Shown: one piece after another, positions 56,661 to 64,000 of the stretch
How the letters are laid out: each line of letters starts with the position of its first letter
Position numbering within the stretch: position 1 is the first letter of the stretch
DNA from: Tenodera sinensis
Lineage: Eukaryota; Arthropoda; Insecta; Mantodea; Mantidae
Assembly: GCA_030765045.1 (NCBI GenBank)
Contig: CM060967.1
Coordinates: 149,827,751 to 149,891,750 of the forward strand
Length of the DNA: 64,000 nt
Direction of reading: 5' to 3'
Notes under the pieces: generated by a model
The model's database searches: none
What the model was told of the DNA's origin: nothing
Seen by the model: only the letters and a program-made list of their open reading frames with translations
Made by a program: the position numbers and the translations under genes

Positions 56661-57060
56661 CTTGACGCAAACGCTCCTCTCCGTCGAAGACGTCGCCTTT
56701 AAGATCTATGAGATCTCGTGTTTGGTGTCCGGACTAGCTCTAGCAAGAGGTCTTAATCTGCAGGGTGTGCGCGAGTTATGGTAGGAATGGAACCAAACGA
56801 AGAATTAACCAACATATCACTTTATTTGTAAATTTCCAGATTTGTAGAGAACTGCCGACGATATTTAAATAGAATGCAACTTTGTAACTTCAACTACAAC
56901 GTTATAACACTTTAACTTTGTCACCCTTTAGCGACCACCGAATTATGTATACGTGCTAGCTTACGTACAACTCCCCAAGTTGCACGTATACTCTTGGCTC
57001 GATTCAAGACGAGTGTGTCTTGCGTTGCATTTTGTTTTTGCACGGGCAACAATAAGAAGC
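56661..57060 (-). repeat. Dispersed repeat F, copy 2
   Basis: Reverse-complement partner of 3792-4194. The near-match runs through TTGACGCAAACG, GTTTGGTGTCC, GCCGACGATATTTAAATAGA and TTCAAGACGAGTGTGT. Confidence 0.7.
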
Positions 57061-57890
57061 TGAAAAGGGCTTGATGAAAAAACCTGAAATTGCACAAAAA
57101 CATGGGATACAACCAAACACTTATCTGAAGAACAAGAAGATTTTAAGCTGTACCTTGAATGAAAATGTATGATCACTGTAGGTCTACAGTATATTATTTC
57201 GAGTTGTACTAGTTAATCACACTATTCTTAATGTAAAAATAAATAGAATTTCGTTCAAATGTACAGTTTCTTTACTTCATAGCCTTCATTAGGAATGGAT
57301 ATATGCAACTGTGTTGCTAAACTGTCAATTTTAGACATAACTTTTGTAATCCTAGATATTTCAAATTTTTTCCTGTCCCTTCAGCTTCGAATTATCCAAG
57401 TTCCACTATATTCCTGTCTCTTTCTAATTACTCAATATGTGATAAACTAGTCACATTATCTATCCAGGAAAGAAGTTTCTAACTGGTGATATTTTGTTTT
57501 ATACCAAAGAACAATGAATGATTTAACTATGTTTTACATTAATCTGTACACTGCTTTTACTTTATAACTTTTATTTATCAAATAATAACAAACAATAATT
57601 ATATTAATACATAAAGATACAAAGTATGTATGTAATCAGCACATCTGTTACATTACTCATTCAGAACTAGTTTAGAAATTGCTATTCCCAACTTTGCCTT
57701 ACATTATCGCATACCATACAATTTAAATTATTTATCACATCATAAAAGCAGGTACGGTGAAATTATGATTCCTTCCTCATGTCTGGCTACATAGTGTATA
57801 AAACATTTAAAAATCAGGAAAAATGTTAGATGGAATGGCACAGCATTACAATACAATTATGAGTTACCTTTTCACTGTACCTGCCTTGTA
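57061..57890. other. Intergenic, unassigned
   Basis: No recognised features. Confidence 0.4.
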
Positions 57891-58374
57891 CAAGGTTTCC
57901 TCATAAGTTCGTTCGTTTTGCTCTAAGTTCCATCTATAGCACCTGAAAAACCTGAATCATCTGTACACTCAAATTATCATAGTTACCTAACCACCTTTAC
58001 GACATAGAAGTCAACAGCCAGATTCGCTATTGGATGCGTCAGTGTGTGCTTGTTACTGACGTTGGATGGAAGAGCACGAACTTGTGTTTACAAACTATGG
58101 AAAGCAAAAAGAAACATTTCTAACATCTTATGCTGTTTTACTATCGTAAGGGAAACCGCCTCACAATGCCAGTAGAAAATTTGCGCTGTCTAAGGGGAAG
58201 ATGCAGTAATGAATCGAGCATGTCAAAAGTGGTTTAGTTGATTTCAAGTTCATTTCCCTAAAACAAAGTTTGGTAACTACTCAGTCATAACTGTGCTGCA
58301 GGTGAGGTGTGTTCCCAGGCCTTCTTAGTGATTGAAATGTGACAAGAAATGAATGAACTTATGAGACAACCTTA
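57891..58374 (+). mobile_element. Mariner-derived element, 484 bp, transposase N-terminus only
   Basis: The ends CAAGGTTTCCTCATAAGTTC and, inverted, TAAGGTTGTCTCATAAGTTC are both next to TA. From 58097 the plus strand reads MESKKKHFRHLMLFYYRKG, then RKICAVYGEDAVNESS after shifts. This is the helix-turn-helix start of a mariner transposase. The catalytic part is deleted. Confidence 0.75.
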
Positions 58375-59099
58375 TAATATTATTTACTCTGGCTACTGTA
58401 AAAGATTAACAAAAATATCTTATTAGACTTTCCAAATGTTAATCCACTTTTCTTTTGTGGTTGAGCTTTTTCCAAACTAGTAACATCTTTATCATTCATT
58501 GCTATGACCTTCAGTATGTACTAAAACACTGAGTACAGTACCACCACAGCTTCTTCTTGAGCTTTTAGCTGCTCTGGTCTGCTAGTCTCAAGAGTTTGTA
58601 GCATAATTATCAAAGGTTGGACAGCAGCAAAATTGACACAAACTCTGAAGTTCCTATTTATTACATTGTTAAAACTGATTCAAAGAAGTAAAAACTGGTA
58701 TGTGATTATGGTAACTGTTTACCCATCTGTAAAAAGCTGTTAGTAGTATTTTCATATTATTCCTATATACTTAATCCATTTATCTTTCTACAGTTATAAA
58801 TTGGCTACTAGTTCCTGATTGTATTATATGCTTACACTGAACTATTTAACCGTTGTTGTTATGGGGGAGGAGAATTTAACCTGTGTTTAGAAGCACAGCA
58901 GAGGCAGAGATTGTTCAATTTACTGCCTTCTGCTTTGCTGTGGTGCCATTTCACATTAAATACGTATTATATTGATTTTATATGAGGAACATTTCATAAA
59001 TAATGCAGAGGTTGGTATTACTGTGGACTGGATGATACAATAACAATGAAAATTATGACAGATGTAGTTGGGTGCTTGAGGAAGAAGCAGGTGTTTTTG

Positions 59100-59550
59100 T
59101 TTTCTTGCTGTGTACTCCAACATAAAATTACTGAGAGTAGAACTGGACCCTGCAAGGGTCTCGAGTAATGTGATTGTTGAAGACCAGAGGTCGTACATCA
59201 AGATTGAAACTTTATATGGCAAGAAACCACCAGAAATCCACAGCGCATTAAGTGAAGTTTATGGTGAGTTTATTGTGGACCGTAGTCCAGTTTCACACTG
59301 GGCTAATCGTTTTGTGGTGGTCATATGACCATAGACAATAATTCAAAGTCCAAAAATGTCAACAGATGAACGAGGTGTGAAACTTGTGGCAGATGGTCTT
59401 GAAAAAGATCGTTGTGCAGTTTGTGAGGAACTCTCTGCAACCAACATCAGTATTCTGACAAATGATTTGAAGAAGGGAGCAATTTTTGCGAGTTGGGTTT
59501 CTCTCTATTTGCCTGCTGCAGAGAAGTAGAGGTCATATGACAGCAGCACA
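59100..59550 (+). pseudogene. Mariner-like transposase N-terminal remnant
   Basis: QRSYIKIETLYGKKPPEIHS, ALSEVYGEFIVDRSPVSHWA and NRFV match the N-terminal helix-turn-helix of an insect mariner group. After a stop, QQMNEV-like and ILTNDLKK-like codons continue in shifting frames. No catalytic triad or terminal repeats were seen. Confidence 0.65.
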
Positions 59551-59747
59551 TCGTAATTTTGTTTTCCTACATGCCTTAAAATTCTACTTACTAACTGGTA
59601 TATTCTCAACAAACTCAAGTGGTCAAATGAAATACTACAGGGGTTGTTCAATGCAACAGTCAATACATATTTATCTCTATATATTTATGGAAGCTGTGTA
59701 ACAATTACTTATCTTGGATTCAAATTCACTCCAGACTACAAGACAGA

Positions 59748-59856
59748 TTTAAACCAAAAAGATGAGTCGATTAATAACACTACACACTTGCTTATAACAC
59801 TTAATTATAAGTAAGTGTTGTGTAGTATTATTATTGACTCACCTTTTTGGTTTAAA
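59748..59856. repeat. 109-bp inverted repeat
   Basis: TTTAAACCAAAAAGATGAGTCG at the left is complementary to CTCACCTTTTTGGTTTAAA at the right, with arms near 48 bp. The arm contains TCGATTAATAACACTA, shared with the terminal part of the Penelope element at 38.87 kb. Confidence 0.8.
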
Positions 59857-59859
59857 TTG

Positions 59860-62800
59860 ATTATTACAACACTGTTTCCAAACTTCCAAGAAAGAAGATA
59901 CAAGACATATGTTCTATCACATCTGCTAAAATTCTGATAACCTCAATCAAATCTCTTGCCTTTTAACATAAGTGCATAAATTCAACCAGGAACTACAGCA
60001 CATATAAAGGAATAAAATTAGACAAGTAAAATGGTGATAGAGCTGCTAAAAGAATTAAATTTAAGTCCTTCCATCTAACTTTATTTTTTGTTTTATCAGA
60101 TGATAACTTATTACAACATTGGTACAACACATGTTTTACATGAATTGTTAATTTTCTTGCATGCAGTTTCATTAATAGTAACCCAGTTTTACTTAAATAT
60201 TATGTTTACCCAGATGTTAACTGAATGCTTTTCAGAAGCATACTCCAATACCAAATTTGTTAGAATTGAACATAACTTTCAAATATGTGGGTACTTGTGC
60301 AATTTCTTATCAAGACATAGTATAGCCAAAAGTTTGGTCAGTAAAATGCATACGTATGGTACCACAAGGATTGTGAGAGCTGAAACATGAATGCCCTATT
60401 TACTAATTCATAGTATATAGAGCACATTCTCCACTACGAATCCAATAACTGACATGCAGAGGGCTGGTGAATTACAATAGTAAAACATGGAATGGTTTGC
60501 TGTATTACAGTTGAACCTTACTCATACATTATTCACTTCTGTTTTTTTTTTTTGCTAATATACATTAAAATTTTTAGGCATCAATATTTGTCTATTAATA
60601 TTTAGCTCAAATGTAAATTTTCTAATTAAGTACCTACCTGTATGTTAAAATTTTCTGGTCCCCACCTATGGAATATATTAATTTACATACTCATTTATAC
60701 ATGTTTCTACTATGTTAAGACATATTATGCATGGCTTCTGTATACTGTATTCAAGGCATCAGTTTTTCAGAACACATTATTACTGCACACAAGTTAATAA
60801 TATTGGGCAAGATCATTCTTCCCCTGGTTGCATATAATACTGATGATGTAGAAGTAGGCCTAAATAAAGTATTCCTTGTATGCATGAGACAATTTAAGCT
60901 CTCAAAAATTACACAACTGTTTCTGTATTGCAAAGGCTAAATATTATAGAATTTCTGTGATTCATGCATGTAAGAGTAGCGTATGACTGGAAAAATCAAA
61001 GAAGCCAGACAAAAACTGACTATTTTTTAAACCAGAGAATATAAAGCTCCTGTACCCTGAATATTTCTCTACTTTAGTTCGAGTTATGACTTAATGATAC
61101 TGAAATGCATGTGGGTACTGTAAATAATGTATCATATTTATTATTTGTATATTTTTCACTTAATATTTCCTTATATAAAAAACTAAAAAAAAAGTTTTAA
61201 TTCCATTACAAAATTCACTTTCATGTTTTTTCATTTATATATTATTTTAGCCATCTTCCTTTAAAAATGTATAACTGAGATTATACTGTAATGTTATTTA
61301 ATTTCAGAAACCGAATTAAAGAAATTGTTACTGCATAAACTATTGTTTTGTATTGTGTTCTGAACATGAGCAAGGTTTAAACAAATGAGTGTGAATGCTG
61401 ATCGCTACAGAATTCTTTAAGGTGGCAATTCTTGAAACAGAGAAAGAAAGCTAGAACTGGTATAGAGATAAATGAGACCATAAAATATTTTGGATAATCT
61501 ATTGTATTTACCAAAAGAGTTTAAATGAATTTTCCCACACATTTAACACTGTATTGCACTGTTTTATTATACAATTATTAAGAAAAGACCTTTAGAAATA
61601 ATAATTGACACACATAACATGTTTTTTATTTGTGTAATGTTTGTATACTCACAAAGTTGACCAATCGAATGAAATTATGTTGATGCACTTCACCCAAAGC
61701 ATTATGGGAGCATTTCTCTTCTGTTGAGATGTTGCCAGCATTGGTGTTTTATCCCCCTGCTCTACCCCAATGCCCATCGTCCTTCCACAAAGTGTTCCCT
61801 GTTGTACCTTCTTTGCCCAAATTTGGATTCGTCAATTTCTGTACTTTTACTGCCAATTCACCTTCCATTGTGTAGCATCCAGTTCATACATACTTCATGG
61901 TTGAACATCCACCAATTCACAACAGTATTCCTGCCACATTTTAACTCCTCTGCAATAGCACACTGGTGTGGATGGGAACAATAACTAACACAGGCAGAAA
62001 AACATTACATTTTGAATGCTTTCCATGTCCCCTATGTAGGTATTTACTCTACCTGATTTCATAAATGGAGTGACCACGTGTGCAATAATGGAAGAGTTCC
62101 TGCTTCCATATGTTGACAATACCACTTTCGCCACCTTACCCTACATGTCCCTTCTATGTGTCTTCTGTATATGGCATCTGCTATCTAACGCAGTGTGAAA
62201 GAAAGTTATTTGCATGTTTTTAAGAGTATGGAGGCAATATCATGATCTTAAAACTATAATAAAGTACTGACATTATTTGTCAAGGTACCCAACATTCCTT
62301 AACATAAGTATTTGTGACAAAAACTGGAGTTTGGTAAATACGATATACTATCCTCCAATATTTAAATATTCTTTTTGAAAGTAATGTTATAGATAATTTG
62401 CATCTGCCATTACAGGGAAAAAAGGAGTTTATGATGGCTGCAGTCATGGTAAAATTTAAGTTAGCCAACCTAATAACTCTGAACTTGGGAAGAATAAAAT
62501 GGCCAGCCATGGAACATCAGTACTGACAATTTGTATAAGCTGCAAGATATGTAGAAAAATATAAAAATTTAAATACTCAAAAAGATATTTCCCTCCATGT
62601 TCTGTGTAAGCTGTAAAAGTTAATTACAATAATGACCTTGCAGAGTTTCATGTAGTAGTTATGCATGATGAATGTACTGATATAATTTATGTACAGCTTA
62701 ATCATTTAGACCTCACCCTGCAGAAATGCAGAGTAGGAGAAGGTAGTCTAGGGTGGGGGAGAAAGGCTGGCAGTATTCTCTGTATCTGCGTTTATTACCA

Positions 62801-63045
62801 GCATTGTCAACATATTTGTTACTCGGCTGCTACCGACCCATAACCCCTTCCAGAAGATAGTGGACTAGTGTAGCTACTGCGCATACAACTAAACAGGATC
62901 AGGATGAAAAAAATCATACATCATCACTTATGCTCTCTGGCCGACTTATGCCATGAAAACTTGTTTGTATTGTCAACTTCAACAACTACACATTTCTGTT
63001 CTACTCCTAACCCTACTAAGGTATCTCAAACATAATATGATATTT
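59860..63045. other. Intergenic, unassigned
   Basis: About 3.2 kb of AT-rich DNA with no recognised repeat, RNA or conserved frame. The open frames at 60088-60390 and 61724-61984 were inspected and look non-coding. Confidence 0.4.
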
Positions 63046-63046
63046 A

Positions 63047-63115
63047 TTATTTATTTATGCCAACAAACTTACTGTTGGTGTTTTTAAACACACAAGCCGT
63101 GTGTGGGCAAAGTTT
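63047..63115 (-). mobile_element. SINE family C tail fragment
   Basis: TTTATGCCAACAAACTTACT, then GGTGTTTTTAAACACACAAG and CCGTGTGTGGGCAAAGTTTA. It is the tail module alone, as in the 31.8 kb array, without the tRNA-like head. Confidence 0.75.
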
Positions 63116-63119
63116 AAGT

Positions 63120-63700
63120 TTTGAACCAAAACTAACAGATAACAGGAAGCCAAGAATTATTAACAAGGGAAGAGATCTTCATCTGGAAGAACATGGATGG
63201 ACTATTCAATTTTGATATTCCAAAGAGTAACCTCTTATGCAAATTTCTAAAACAGTCAAAGGAAGGATCAGCTTCACCAGTGAACAGCTATGTCCAGTTG
63301 ATAATAGGGGAAATCTGTTTTTTTTTTGGTAGTGTTTAACGCCCACTTTTACTAATACAGCAGTGCAAGTGGTGACACTGGTGATATATGGAATGAAGAT
63401 GGAGCACTGGTGGAATGAGATAATGGAGGAAACTGGAAAACCCATAGGAAATCTGCCCCTGTACTGCTTTGTCCATCACAAATCCCACATGAGGTCTCCT
63501 GAGATCGAACATGGGCCACATTGGTGAGAAGCAAATGGTCTAACCACTCAGCCAAGGCATGGCAGGAAAAACTAGTCTCTGAAACACCTTCCAGGAAATT
63601 TAGAAAGTGAGTTGTCTCGTGTGTTTAGTCAACTCATTTTCAACTTTTAAATTTGATTCCAACAACACTATCAACTTCCAGTACTTGAAGATATTACACA
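63120..63700 (+). pseudogene. Penelope-like element C-terminus and tail, interrupted by SINE A
   Basis: The plus strand reads GSQELLTREEIFIWKNMDGL, FNFDIPKSNLLCKFLKQS and ASPVNSYVQL, colinear with the C-terminus of the ORF at 38963-39553. The tail (TTGATAATAGGGGAAA) is cut by the SINE and resumes (CTCTGAAACACCTTCCAGG, CCAACAACACTATCAACTTCCAGTA-like), again matching 38.8-38.95 kb. Confidence 0.75.
63321..63563 (-). mobile_element. SINE family A, copy 3
   Basis: The minus strand opens GCCATGCCTTGGCTGAGTGG (A-box) with TGTTCGATCTCAGG (B-box), and ends GGGCGTTAAACACTACC plus A-run. It is more diverged than the copy at 47449. It sits inside the terminal segment of a Penelope copy. Confidence 0.85.
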
Positions 63701-63732
63701 AGTGCTTAGTTTGGCTTTAATTGATTGGATAA

Positions 63733-63734
63733 TA

Positions 63735-63819
<85 letters not shown>
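63733..63819. repeat. (ATT)n microsatellite, about 29 units
   Basis: An uninterrupted trinucleotide ATT run of about 87 bp. Confidence 0.98.
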
Positions 63820-64000
63820 TCTGTTTAAGGAGAAATGCCCTGTTGTGACCTAAGGTAGGTATGTCTCTATTTGTCTATATCCTATGCAATGGATTGATTG
63901 GATAAAGTTTCCAAAAATGCCTTAACCTTAAAATATAACTTATTCACCATAAGTACTTCATTTTTAAGTTTATATTTGCCTACATTTAAGCAGTATCCAT

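Noticed and set aside
1..64000. CRISPR arrays, operons or prokaryotic islands
   Set aside because: No direct-repeat arrays with spacers, no ribosome-binding-site gene strings; all recognisable content is eukaryotic.

Overview
This is nuclear DNA of an arthropod, most likely an insect with a large, transposon-rich genome. It is AT-rich, has multi-kilobase introns with GT/AG splice sites, and is crowded with mariner, hAT, pogo/Tigger, Penelope-like, LINE and tRNA-derived SINE sequences. I see no prokaryotic gene organisation. I cannot name the species.

One host gene is recognisable. The left two thirds (about 1.28-43.95 kb) is the minus-strand gene for AGGF1 (angiogenic factor with G-patch and FHA domains). 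Eight coding exons can be placed with matching splice phases (225+201+168+124+161+253+193+100 bases). They give 475 residues in the order coiled coil, OCRE domain, acidic linker, FHA domain, basic linker, G-patch start. The last exon or exons lie beyond the left edge. The gene starts at 43948, and about 20 kb of intergenic, repeat-rich DNA follows to the right.

The introns are mostly mobile elements. Intron 6 (7.1-15.7 kb) carries a complete 4.06 kb LINE (endonuclease, reverse transcriptase, RNase H) bounded by a perfect 12-bp target-site duplication and broken by one frameshift. It also carries an older, 3'-truncated LINE into which a TA-flanked MITE and a 156-bp hammerhead-bearing unit have inserted. 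Short 3' stubs of the LINE family, each with its own 13-15 bp duplication, lie in introns 7, 4 and 1. Intron 4 (13.3 kb) holds three mariner-type remnants, two SINEs and a long foldback. Introns 1-3 hold a Penelope-like endonuclease ORF, a large inverted repeat with opposed hammerhead motifs, a hAT-like remnant, LINE fragments, a mariner and a tandem SINE array.

The intergenic right part holds a family of three short hAT-type MITEs with 8-bp duplications, a hAT transposase pseudogene split by two SINEs, a pogo/Tigger remnant, a GC-rich CCHC gag-like island, further mariner relics and more Penelope and SINE copies.

The most interesting signal is a set of hammerhead-ribozyme-like motifs in Penelope-type fragments. 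Two subfamilies keep a complementary stem I although the paired bases differ (UACC/GGUA against CCA/UGG), which is a covariation argument for a real RNA structure. Hammerheads in Penelope-like elements are already known in general. What merits checking here is the compact 156-bp unit with its own target duplication and the head-to-head pair in a 334-bp intronic hairpin.
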